A stretch of 42,563 bases of DNA from a bacterium. Lineage in GTDB: Bacteria; Vulcanimicrobiota; Vulcanimicrobiia; Vulcanimicrobiales; SCRA01. The position numbers were made by a program, and so were the translations under genes. The notes beneath the pieces were generated by a model, which was given only the letters and a program-made list of their open reading frames with translations, was not told where the DNA came from and did not search any database. Positions 26,528 to 33,655 of the stretch are shown piece by piece (the stretch's first letter is position 1; each line of letters opens with the position of its first letter). The stretch lies in assembly GCA_004298665.1 (NCBI GenBank), contig SCQY01000050.1, positions 1 to 42,563 on the forward strand, in the 5' to 3' direction.

Positions 26528-27526
26528 CTACCAGCCCCCGCCGCCGGAGTCGCCGCCGCCCCAGCCCCCGCCGCCGGCATCGCCGCCGCCCCAGCCCCCG
26601 CCGCCGGCATCGCCGCCACCCCAGCCGCCGCCAGCATCGCCCCAGTTCCCGCCCGAGGCGCCGCCCATGTCAGGCTGACCCGCATCCGGCTGGTAGGCGC
26701 CGGAGTCCGTGTTTGCTGCGCCCGGCTCGCCAAAGGTACCCGCGGTTCCGATCGTGTTTTGGTTGTGCTGACCGAAGAGCTCGTTGCCCAGAAATGCGCC
26801 GCCGAGGCCGCCCAGGAGACCGCTCCAGAAGCCGCCGCCGCCAAAGCCTCCGCCGTATCCGTAGCCGCCGGGGCCGCCATAGCCGGGGCCGCCGTAGCCG
26901 GGACCCGGCCTAGCAGTGCCTCCGGCGCTGCGCAGCACGGCGCGCACAACCCAGAAGATCGCGATGATGATGAGAATCCACCACAGGAATCCCACGTGCA
27001 AACCTCCCTGCGTTCCCGGGTTCGCGGCCGGTACGCTCGGCGCGCCGTAGGGAACGGAGCGCGCCCCCGACGCCGGATGGCTGCGATAGGTATCGAGAAT
27101 GAGATTGACCGCGTTGGTCACGCCGCCGTCGAAGTCACCCTGGCGAAACGAGGCGTTCATGGCGTCGCGCACGTGCGCGATCGCTCCAGCCGGGAAGATT
27201 TGGTGCGCCGCGCGGTCGCCGACGATGTAGTCGCTGTGTTCCGCCTTAGCGATGAAGATCAGTACGCCGTTTACGCTTTGCTGGGCGAACGCGCTCTCGG
27301 CCGCCGCAGAGAGTGCGGTGCCGTTCAACGACGGAACCGTCACCACCACGACTTCCTTACCGGTGGAGGCGGAGAAGTTACCGATCTCCGCGTTGAGGCT
27401 GGAGATCGTTGCGCTCGAGAATATCCCGGCGCCGTCCTGCACGTAGGACGTCCGTGCCAGCGCCGGCACGGCCAGACCAGCCAGCAGCATCGCGCATGCC
27501 GCGGCCAGCGCTGCGATTCGTTTCAT
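26528..27526 (-). CDS. Secreted/membrane TPM-domain protein with Gly-rich repeat tail
   Basis: 332 residues. A signal peptide (MKRIAALAAACAMLLAGLAVPALA) leads to a TPM domain, also called YgcG-like (about residues 25-150: VQDGAGIFSSATISSLNAEI, GKEVVVVTVPSLNG, NGVLIFIAKAEHSDYIVGD). A transmembrane helix follows (VGFLWWILIIIAIFWVVRAVL, about 180-200), then a long Gly/Tyr/Trp/Asp-rich tail. The last part is a DNA-level tandem repeat (26531-26640). TPM proteins in plants and bacteria include putative phosphatases and membrane quality factors; the function here is not known. The start ATG 27526 has GGAGGG upstream. It follows the small membrane protein by 59 bp. Confidence 0.85.
   Translation of the reverse strand: MKRIAALAAACAMLLAGLAVPALARTSYVQDGAGIFSSATISSLNAEIGNFSASTGKEVVVVTVPSLNGTALSAAAESAFAQQSVNGVLIFIAKAEHSDYIVGDRAAHQIFPAGAIAHVRDAMNASFRQGDFDGGVTNAVNLILDTYRSHPASGARSVPYGAPSVPAANPGTQGGLHVGFLWWILIIIAIFWVVRAVLRSAGGTARPGPGYGGPGYGGPGGYGYGGGFGGGGFWSGLLGGLGGAFLGNELFGQHNQNTIGTAGTFGEPGAANTDSGAYQPDAGQPDMGGASGGNWGDAGGGWGGGDAGGGGWGGGDAGGGGWGGGDSGGGGW
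26531..26640. repeat. 30-bp tandem repeat inside the TPM gene
   Basis: Three 30-bp units start at 26531, 26561 and 26591, differing at only a few positions, with a degenerate fourth from 26621. Each encodes a decapeptide of the type GGGDAGGGGW. Units are in frame, so copy number can change without breaking the protein. Confidence 0.85.
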
Positions 27527-27562
27527 GAGTCCCTCCATCAGCCCGCAATACCCAGGCCGCAC

Positions 27563-27576
27563 GGGAAAAGTTTCCC
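27563..27576. promoter_or_regulatory. Short palindrome upstream of the TPM gene
   Basis: GGGAAA-AG-TTTCCC is a perfect 6-bp inverted repeat with a 2-bp centre, in the 59-bp gap between the small membrane protein and the TPM gene. With so small a loop it suits a protein-binding dyad better than a terminator hairpin. Function unknown. Confidence 0.3.
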
Positions 27577-27585
27577 CCGGACCGG

Positions 27586-27735
27586 CTAGCGGCCGATCGA
27601 GGCGCCGATGACGACGATGCCGCCCACGATGCTGAGCGAGAAGAGGACGATGATCGCCCAGATCACGGCACGCTGCACATTGAAGCGGCGGCGCCGCTTG
27701 CTGACCTTACCAATTCCCTTCGGCTGCGTGCTCAC
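27586..27735 (-). CDS. 49-residue single-span membrane protein
   Basis: Start GTG 27735 overlaps the rsfS stop as GTGA, which strongly supports this start. The product has a basic N-terminus (KGIGKVSKRRRRFNVQR) and one hydrophobic helix (AVIWAIIVLFSLSIVGGIVVIGA), ending in SIGR; the basic side should stay in the cytoplasm. No family is recognised. Its translational coupling to the ribosome silencing factor in the tsaE-to-rsfS operon suggests it is expressed with them. Confidence 0.65.
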   Translation of the reverse strand: MSTQPKGIGKVSKRRRRFNVQRAVIWAIIVLFSLSIVGGIVVIGASIGR

Positions 27736-28085
27736 CGGGCTGCCTCGCTGCGCTCGGCGGCCGTTGCCGCGCCCCAGAGACGCTCCAGATTGTAGAACGC
27801 ACGCTGCTCGGGAGTGAAGACGTGCGCGACGACCGTCCCCAAGTCCACGAGGATCCATCCGCCGTCGCTGTAGCCCTCCACGCGGTAGACTTTCACCCCC
27901 TCGCTCTCGGCGGCCTCGACGATCGCATCGGCGATCGCGCGCGTCTGGATCTTCGAGCGTCCCGTGGCCAGGACGAAGGCGTCGGCGATGATCGTTCGAC
28001 CCGCCAGATCGATGGTGGCCACGTCCTCGGCTTTCTTATCCAGAGCGGCATTGCTCACGATAGCAGCGAGCGGGGTTTCAGGCAT
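27732..28085 (-). CDS. rsfS: Ribosome silencing factor RsfS
   Basis: 117 residues. RsfS (RsfA, Iojap) binds ribosomal protein L14 on the large subunit and prevents subunit joining in stationary phase or starvation. Family features: KKAEDVATIDLAGRTIIADAFVLATGRS, the IADAIVEAAES helix, VYRVEGYSDGGWILVDLGTVVAHVFTPEQRAFYNLERLW at the C-terminus. The start ATG 28085 has AAGGAG 8 nt upstream. It overlaps yqeK by 8 bp upstream and the 49-residue protein downstream. Confidence 0.95.
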   Translation of the reverse strand: MPETPLAAIVSNAALDKKAEDVATIDLAGRTIIADAFVLATGRSKIQTRAIADAIVEAAESEGVKVYRVEGYSDGGWILVDLGTVVAHVFTPEQRAFYNLERLWGAATAAERSEAAR

Positions 28086-28650
28086 ACAGAAGCTCCTTGG
28101 GAATGGCGACGCCGTAGGCGCGTGCACAGGCAAGCGTCTTCGGCGCGGGAGTGAGGCCGCGCGCGGCGTGGTGCCTCAGGGTACTCTCCAGCACGGCGCG
28201 CATGCCGGCATCCAGATCGCGCAGCGCCGTGTCGAGGATCGCGGCGCGCCCGTCATAGGCACGCCATGGCTCGAGAGCGTCGGCGAGGTAGATCACAACG
28301 TCGAGCGGGTTCATGTGCGCTTCGCCAAGCGTGTGCTTGCGAATCGCGCCGAGCACGCCGTCGTCACGAACGCCGAAACGCTCGCGGGCCAACTCGGCGC
28401 TCAGCGGCGCGTGGATCACCACGGGGTGGGCCATGTCGAAGTCGTCGAGCGCGAGGCGGCGGCGGTGTGCCTCTGCCAGCAAGCGATCCTTCGGCCACAG
28501 GCGGGCAAGATCGTGGAGGAGGCCCGCGATGCGTGCTCGCCGTGCTTCCAGTCCGTGTGCCATCGCCAAGCGCTCCGCGGTGCGCGCGACGCCGATACTG
28601 TGGCGATAGCGGGCTTCTTGGCCGATCTCCTCACGCACGCCGTGAGTCAT
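28078..28650 (-). CDS. yqeK: HD-domain hydrolase YqeK (probable Ap4A hydrolase)
   Basis: 190 residues. HD domain with RHSIGVARTAERLA, GLLHDLARLWP (HD pair), HAPLSAELARERFG, AIRKHTLG and VIYLADALEP. YqeK proteins are symmetric Ap4A hydrolases releasing ADP, using a di-iron-type metal site. Start ATG 28650 with GGAG close by. The yqeK-rsfS order is widely conserved in Gram-positive and other bacteria, supporting the call. nadD, often upstream, is not here. Confidence 0.92.
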   Translation of the reverse strand: MTHGVREEIGQEARYRHSIGVARTAERLAMAHGLEARRARIAGLLHDLARLWPKDRLLAEAHRRRLALDDFDMAHPVVIHAPLSAELARERFGVRDDGVLGAIRKHTLGEAHMNPLDVVIYLADALEPWRAYDGRAAILDTALRDLDAGMRAVLESTLRHHAARGLTPAPKTLACARAYGVAIPKELLYA

Positions 28651-28664
28651 CGAGCTCCACGCTC

Positions 28665-29207
28665 TCACCGTTCGAGCAGCGCTTCCTTGAGAGCCCGTAC
28701 CCGGTTCCGATAGATCTCGCCCTTGAGATTGCCGGCCCACATCACGAGTGCGTTCTCGTTGTTGTCGCTGTAGTACCCGCGTCGCGTGGAGACCGCCGTA
28801 AAACCATACTTCGTGTAGAGGTTCTGCGCGGTGTGGTTGCTCTCCCGGACTTCCAGCGTGATCCACGACGCGCCACGCTCGATCGCCTCGTCGATCAAGT
28901 GCGCCAGGATGCGTTCTCCCAAGCGCCGGCCGCGCATCTCGGGATGGACGGCGATGGTGGTGACGTGGGAGTCCTCCAGGATGACCCAGAGGCCGCCGTA
29001 TGCCACCACGCGCGGGCCGATGCGTCCTACGAAGTAGTGGGCGAGCTTGTTGTCCTTGACTTCGTTGTAGAAGGCGTTGGGAGGCCAGACCGTGCTGAAC
29101 GAGAGCTGCTCGATCTGCGTTACCTCCGGGATGTCGGAGACGAGCATCGGCGCGATCTGGAGATCTCCCGGTTGTGGGGCGCCGGGACGCCCAAGTTCAG
29201 CCTTCAT
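28665..29207 (-). CDS. rimI: Ribosomal protein/peptide alanine N-acetyltransferase RimI
   Basis: 180-residue GNAT-fold acetyltransferase. The acetyl-CoA motif VTTIAVHPEMRGRRLGERIL (R/Q-x-x-G-x-G/A) and WITLEVRESNHTAQNLYTKYGFTAV with RRGYYSDNNENALVMW are typical of RimI, which acetylates the N-terminus of S18 and other peptides. It starts at ATG 29207, overlapping the tsaB stop as ATGA. The tsaB-rimI pair is common in bacteria. The tail KGEIYRNRVRALKEALLER extends past the core fold. Confidence 0.93.
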   Translation of the reverse strand: MKAELGRPGAPQPGDLQIAPMLVSDIPEVTQIEQLSFSTVWPPNAFYNEVKDNKLAHYFVGRIGPRVVAYGGLWVILEDSHVTTIAVHPEMRGRRLGERILAHLIDEAIERGASWITLEVRESNHTAQNLYTKYGFTAVSTRRGYYSDNNENALVMWAGNLKGEIYRNRVRALKEALLER

Positions 29208-29854
29208 CGCGGTACGGTCGTGTGCGGCCGTTCGCCGTAGTCGGGCCGGACTCCGTGTGCGCCCTCGTGCGGCACGGCCGCGGCGGCGATGTGTGCCGCT
29301 CGCAGGGCCGGCGGCTCCCCTTGCGCCAGACGGGCAAACGATACGCCGGCGCGCAGGAGTGCGGGAGCCAGCTCGTCGAGAGCGCCTACGGCTGCCAGCT
29401 CCAAACCCGCGGCGCGGCTGCGCACCCAGCCGGCAACCTCGTCGATGGCACCGCTGAATTGCTCGTCACCGCCGTTCCCCAGACGCAGGCGAACGCAGGC
29501 GGCACCCGCTCGGCCGCGCACGGCAACGAGCGCGGGTTCCCCGAGGCCTGCCGTTGCCACCGCGTCGTAGGACGAGACGCCGATCAGCGGGACGTTCAGC
29601 GCGAACGCGAGCGACTTGGCGTAGGCCAGCGCGATGCGCAGGCCGGTGAAGCGGCCGGGGCCGATGGTGACGGCCAGGCGACGAAGGTCGCGCAGAGCGT
29701 GCCCGGAGGCGCGCAACGCCGTATCGGCAGCCCGCAGGCCCCCTTCGAGGGCGTCGCGCTGCGCGGCGGCCTCGACCCAGGCTTCGCCCGTCTGGCTGTC
29801 GAGAACCGCCGCGGTGAGCGGCCCAAGCGCGCCGTCGACGGCGAGAATCAACAT
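29204..29854 (-). CDS. tsaB: tRNA threonylcarbamoyladenosine biosynthesis protein TsaB
   Basis: 216 residues of the ASKHA (HSP70/actin-like) fold; TsaB dimerises with TsaD and, with TsaE, supports t6A37 formation in tRNAs reading ANN codons. Visible: LILAVDGALGPLTAAVLD at the start, VTIGPGRFTGLRIALAYAKSLAFALNVPLIGVSSYDA and a more variable C-terminal half. It overlaps tsaE by 7 bp and rimI by 4 bp. tsaD and tsaC are not in the window. Confidence 0.93.
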   Translation of the reverse strand: MLILAVDGALGPLTAAVLDSQTGEAWVEAAAQRDALEGGLRAADTALRASGHALRDLRRLAVTIGPGRFTGLRIALAYAKSLAFALNVPLIGVSSYDAVATAGLGEPALVAVRGRAGAACVRLRLGNGGDEQFSGAIDEVAGWVRSRAAGLELAAVGALDELAPALLRAGVSFARLAQGEPPALRAAHIAAAAVPHEGAHGVRPDYGERPHTTVPR

Positions 29855-30312
29855 GCCGCCTCCACGGATTCCAGCATGTGCTCCGAGCGGGGGCCAGTGG
29901 CGCGCAGCGCGATCGTGCGCGGCTGGTCACCCATGCCTTCGATGGAGACGGCGAGATGGTCGGGCGGCAGGAGGCTGGGGGCGCGCTCGGGCCACTCCAC
30001 CAGTACGGCGGCATCGGGGGTGAAAGCCTCGTCGAGACCCAGCTCCTCCAGCTCCGCCTGATGCTCGATCCGGTAGAGATCCAGATGATGAAGCGGAGGC
30101 TGCTCGCGGTAACGGTGCCAGAAGACGAAGGTGGGGCTGGCGACCGGGTCGCTGCCTAGTGCGCCGCGAACGACGCCGCGGACCATCGTGGTCTTCCCAC
30201 TGCCGAGCCCCCCCGCGAAAGCGATGACATCCCCGGGGCGCAGGCTGCGCCCGATGCGTTCACCGAGCGCGATAGTCTGGTCCGGAGTGCCGGTGGTGAT
30301 GCGGTGGAGCAC
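29848..30312 (-). CDS. tsaE: tRNA threonylcarbamoyladenosine biosynthesis ATPase TsaE
   Basis: 154-residue P-loop ATPase. Walker A is GGLGSGKTT (about 34-42), followed by SPTFVFWHRYR, HLDLYRI and VLVEWPER, all signature stretches of TsaE. It helps the TsaBD complex turn over. The start is GTG 30312. It heads a minus-strand operon tsaE-tsaB-rimI-yqeK-rsfS-small protein. The 74-bp gap upstream separates it from the divergent gyrA-side genes. Confidence 0.95.
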   Translation of the reverse strand: MLHRITTGTPDQTIALGERIGRSLRPGDVIAFAGGLGSGKTTMVRGVVRGALGSDPVASPTFVFWHRYREQPPLHHLDLYRIEHQAELEELGLDEAFTPDAAVLVEWPERAPSLLPPDHLAVSIEGMGDQPRTIALRATGPRSEHMLESVEAAC

Positions 30313-30386
30313 GTCGCGTCGCGCTTCGCCGCACCAGGCGCGTCGGCCCTCCGTGACGAAAGGAGCGCGGTGCTGGGTGCCGGTTC

Positions 30387-30626
30387 GTGGAGGGTCGTCT
30401 ACTGCTGCTGAGGGTCAACGATATCGCGCTGGGGCTGATCGCCGGGCTTATCGCGGCCTTGGTCGGCGCGGGCATCGAGGCAGGAGTGATCTTCACGCGC
30501 TTCATGAGCGCGGGACACACGCCGGGAGGATCGCGGCTCGGCTTGATCGCCGTCATCGGCGCCGTCATCGGCGCGATCGTCGGCTGGGTCTTCGGGGCGA
30601 TTGCCCGCCCGCGCAAACGCGTGTGA
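30387..30626 (+). CDS. Small two-span membrane protein
   Basis: 79 residues from GTG 30387, the only usable start in frame. Two hydrophobic Gly/Ala-rich helices (ALGLIAGLIAALVGAGIEAGVIF and RLGLIAVIGAVIGAIVGWVFGAIA) flank a short loop; it ends in basic RPRKRV. The pattern resembles GlsB/YeaQ/YmgE-type or similar small stress membrane proteins, but I cannot assign a family. The stop overlaps the next gene as GTGA, so the two are coupled. An AGGAG lies 21 nt upstream, too far to be certain of the start. Confidence 0.65.
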   Translation: MEGRLLLLRVNDIALGLIAGLIAALVGAGIEAGVIFTRFMSAGHTPGGSRLGLIAVIGAVIGAIVGWVFGAIARPRKRV

Positions 30627-30868
30627 CCGAGAGCGAGATCGCTGTGGCGGCGGCCCAGGCCAAGGCCCGCGTTCGGGAGTCGGCCGATCGCGCGTTGAGC
30701 GCTATCGAGGCGGCCGCGGCGCAAGGCAGAGAAGCGATCCGCGGACGGACTCGGCCGCCGGCGCCGCCTTCGCCCCTCCCGCCGCTCGAAGCGGCCGGAT
30801 TCGAGATCGAGGGCCTCGACGAGCCGCTTTTCGACGAAAGCGAACCGTTCGGTCAAGTTGAGGAATAG
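30623..30868 (+). CDS. Small Ala/Arg-rich acidic-tailed protein
   Basis: 81 residues from GTG 30623, overlapping the previous stop as GTGA. A helical N-terminal half (TESEIAVAAAQAKARVRESA, then DRALSAIEAAAAQGREAI) could form an amphipathic or coiled-coil helix. A Pro-rich linker leads to an acidic C-terminus (FDESEPFGQVEE). It has no recognisable domain. Coupling to the membrane protein just upstream suggests they act together. It ends 67 bp before gyrA. Confidence 0.6.
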   Translation: MTESEIAVAAAQAKARVRESADRALSAIEAAAAQGREAIRGRTRPPAPPSPLPPLEAAGFEIEGLDEPLFDESEPFGQVEE

Positions 30869-30935
30869 TCGTCATCGTTGCGCGAGGCTGCGGCTTCGCG
30901 AGCGCGTTCATGCATGAAGGGTTGACACCACAGCA

Positions 30936-33455
30936 ATGGCATCACATAAGATCGTTCCGGTAGCCGTCGAGCAGGAGATGCAGACGTCGTACCTCTCGTA
31001 CGCGATGTCCGTCATCGTCTCGCGCGCGCTGCCGGACGTGCGCGACGGCCTCAAGCCCGTGCAGCGGCGCATTCTCTATGCGATGCACGACATGGCATAC
31101 GGCCCCGAGAAGCAGCACCGCAAGAGCGCCGGCGTGGTCGGCGAGGTGCTGAAGAATTTCCACCCTCACGGCGACGCCTCGGTTTACGACGCACTCGTGC
31201 GCATGGCGCAGGACTTCACGCTGCGCTACCCCCTGATCGACGGTCACGGAAACTTTGGCTCCGTCGACGGCGACTCGGCCGCGGCCATGCGCTACACGGA
31301 GGTTCGTCTGGCGCGCATCGCTTCCGAGATGCTGGTCGATATCGACAAAGAGACCGTCGACTTCGTTCCCAACTACGACAACCAAGGAACGGAGCCGGCC
31401 GTCCTCCCTGCGCGTATCCCGCAGCTCCTGGTCAACGGCTCCTCCGGCATCGCCGTGGGCATGGCCACGAACATCCCGCCGCACAACTTGCGCGAGATCT
31501 GCGCGGCGCTCAAGCTGCTGATTGCCAAGCCCAATGCCGACCACGACGAGGTCATCGATCTCGTCAAGGGGCCCGACTTCCCCACGCGAGGCGCCGTCCT
31601 CGGCCAAGAAGCAATCCGCAACGCCTACAAGACGGGGCGCGGTTCGGTCATCATGCGCGGCAAGGCCGAGATCGAGGAGGAGAAAGGCCGCTACTCGATC
31701 GTCATCACGGAGATTCCGTTCCAGGTCACCAAGACGCGCGTTGTCGAGTCGATCGCCGAGGCCGTGACCGAGAAGCGCATCCAGGGCGTCTCGCGCCTCG
31801 ATGACGAGTCGAACCGCAAGGGCATGCGCATCGTGCTCGAGCTGGCGCGCAACGCCACGCCGCAAGTCGTGCTCAACCAGCTCTACAAACACACGCCCCT
31901 GCAGAGCACGTTCGGCTTCAACATGCTGGCGCTGGTGCCGCACAAGGAAGGGAAGCTGGAGCCGGGCGTGGCGGGGGCCTCCACGCCGCTGGAACCGCGC
32001 GTCCTTTCGCTCAAGGAGATGCTGCTCCACTACCTGGAGCACCGCGTCGACGTTATCTACCGCCGCGTCGTCTTCGATCTGCGCAAGGCGCGCGAGCGCG
32101 CGCACGTGCTCGAGGGCTACCGCATCGCTCTTGACAGCATCGACGAAGTCATCGTGCTCATCCGCGGCAGCGAAACCACGGAGCTTGCGCGCGCGGGCCT
32201 GATGCAGCGCTTCGCGCTTTCGGAGATCCAGGCCAACGCCATCCTGGACATGCGCCTCCAGCGCCTGGTAGGACTGGAGCGCGCGAAGATCGAGGAGGAG
32301 TACCGCGCGCTTCTCAAGCTCATCGACGAATTGGAGCTGATTCGCCAAGGCGGCGCCGTCTTCGAGAATACGGCGCTGATGGCGGTCGTCAAGCGAGAGA
32401 TCGACGAAGTCGAGAAGAAGTACGGTGACGAGCGCCGCACCCTCGTCCTCCCCGCCGAGGAGGAGATGGTGATGGAGGACTTGATCCCCGACACGGAAGT
32501 CGTGGTCACCAGCACCTCCGGCGGCTATATCAAGCGCGTCTCGGTGGACACGTTCCGCTCGCAGAATCGCGGCGGACGCGGCGTTGCCGGGATCAACATG
32601 AAGAAGGAAGACGTCGTCAAGCACTTGTTCGTGGCGACGACGCATCAATACGTCCTCTTCTTCACGAACACGGGGCGCGTCTACCGTCTCAAAGCTTACG
32701 AGATCCCCGACTCCACGCGCACGGCACGCGGCACCAACCTCGTCAACCTGTTGACGCTGGGGCCCGGCGAGGCCGTGACGGCGATCTTCCCCATCCGTGA
32801 TTTCGAAGCCGACCAGTACTTGGTGATGGGCACCAAGCGCGGCGTGATCAAGAAGTCGAAGATCGGCGATTTTGCCAACGTGCGCCGCAACGGGCTGGTG
32901 GCCGTCAATCTCGACGAGGGCGACGAGCTGTTGGCCGTCGACATCTCCGACGGCAAGAGCGATATCATCATGGCCACCCGCAAGGGCATGGCGGTCCACT
33001 TCAGCGAGACGGACGTGCGCTCAATGGGGCGCACGGCACGCGGCGTTCGGGCGATCACGCTCGGGACGGGCGATACGGTGGCGGCGATGGACGTGGTCGA
33101 GCCCGATCGCCAAGAAGTGCTGCTCGTGACCTCGCAGGGATACGGCAAGCGCACGCCGATCGACGAATATCGCCACACCAGTCGCGGCGGCAAGGGCGTC
33201 AAGGCCTTCGCGCGTGCGGAGAAGCTCGGCGTGGTGGTCGATCAGATCCTGGTCAACGAACACGACGAGCTGATGCTCATCACCAACGAGGGCACGACGA
33301 TCCGCATGTTCGTCAATATGATTCGCAAGAGCGGGCGCACTTCGCAGGGCGTCATCCTGCAGCGTCTGGGCAAGCACGAGGAAGTCATAGCCATTGCCAA
33401 CCTGGAGCGCCTGGCCAAGGGCGTTCGTGACATCACGGGCGAGAACGCGGAGTAA
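30936..33455 (+). CDS. gyrA: DNA gyrase subunit A
   Basis: 839-residue breakage-reunion subunit of DNA gyrase. The catalytic tyrosine is Y120 in AAAMRYTEVRL. The C-terminal beta-pinwheel carries the GyrA box QNRGGRG at 543-549, which separates gyrase from topoisomerase IV. The quinolone-binding region reads HPHGDASVYD: E. coli S83 corresponds to A81, A84 to S82, and D87 to D85, as in Mycobacterium. Start ATG 30936; AAGGG lies 14 nt upstream. gyrB is not adjacent. A GC-rich hairpin follows the stop. Confidence 0.97.
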   Translation: MASHKIVPVAVEQEMQTSYLSYAMSVIVSRALPDVRDGLKPVQRRILYAMHDMAYGPEKQHRKSAGVVGEVLKNFHPHGDASVYDALVRMAQDFTLRYPLIDGHGNFGSVDGDSAAAMRYTEVRLARIASEMLVDIDKETVDFVPNYDNQGTEPAVLPARIPQLLVNGSSGIAVGMATNIPPHNLREICAALKLLIAKPNADHDEVIDLVKGPDFPTRGAVLGQEAIRNAYKTGRGSVIMRGKAEIEEEKGRYSIVITEIPFQVTKTRVVESIAEAVTEKRIQGVSRLDDESNRKGMRIVLELARNATPQVVLNQLYKHTPLQSTFGFNMLALVPHKEGKLEPGVAGASTPLEPRVLSLKEMLLHYLEHRVDVIYRRVVFDLRKARERAHVLEGYRIALDSIDEVIVLIRGSETTELARAGLMQRFALSEIQANAILDMRLQRLVGLERAKIEEEYRALLKLIDELELIRQGGAVFENTALMAVVKREIDEVEKKYGDERRTLVLPAEEEMVMEDLIPDTEVVVTSTSGGYIKRVSVDTFRSQNRGGRGVAGINMKKEDVVKHLFVATTHQYVLFFTNTGRVYRLKAYEIPDSTRTARGTNLVNLLTLGPGEAVTAIFPIRDFEADQYLVMGTKRGVIKKSKIGDFANVRRNGLVAVNLDEGDELLAVDISDGKSDIIMATRKGMAVHFSETDVRSMGRTARGVRAITLGTGDTVAAMDVVEPDRQEVLLVTSQGYGKRTPIDEYRHTSRGGKGVKAFARAEKLGVVVDQILVNEHDELMLITNEGTTIRMFVNMIRKSGRTSQGVILQRLGKHEEVIAIANLERLAKGVRDITGENAE

Positions 33456-33470
33456 CGCGCAAAAGCAGAA

Positions 33471-33490
33471 GGGCGCGATCTCTCGCGCCC
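33471..33490 (+). terminator. Stem-loop after gyrA
   Basis: Perfect 8-bp stem GGGCGCGA/TCGCGCCC with loop TCTC, 15 nt after the gyrA stop. There is no U-tract on the plus strand (AACGGCTTC follows), so it could be a weak intrinsic terminator or an RNA-stabilising end. Confidence 0.5.
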
Positions 33491-33516
33491 AACGGCTTCA
33501 ACGATGCTAGCCCAAG

Positions 33517-33529
33517 GGAGGAATCCTCC
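33517..33529 (+). promoter_or_regulatory. Inverted repeat containing a Shine-Dalgarno-like GGAGG
   Basis: GGAGG-AAT-CCTCC (33517-33529) forms a 5-bp stem with 3-nt loop directly before GTG 33530. That GTG would extend the next protein by 42 residues. In the folded state the GGAGG is hidden. It may be a translation control element or a chance feature if the downstream gene starts at 33656. Confidence 0.35.
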
Positions 33530-33655
33530 GTGCCCCGATTCTACCTCGGCGCGGGCCGCGATGGAAGCCCGCACACGCGTTCGCGAACTGCATACCGCAC
33601 GCGCTCGCTCGGCAGCAGGGAGGCCCCGTCTAGCCCACAGAACGCTGACCGCACG

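Noticed and set aside
26531-26640. 30-bp repeats as a CRISPR array
   Set aside because: Units are contiguous without spacers, lie within a coding frame and encode a Gly-rich decapeptide; no cas gene is present.
30942-32999. Long open frame antisense to gyrA
   Set aside because: Antisense frames are long because of GC-rich codon bias; the product has no domain and gyrA is unambiguous.
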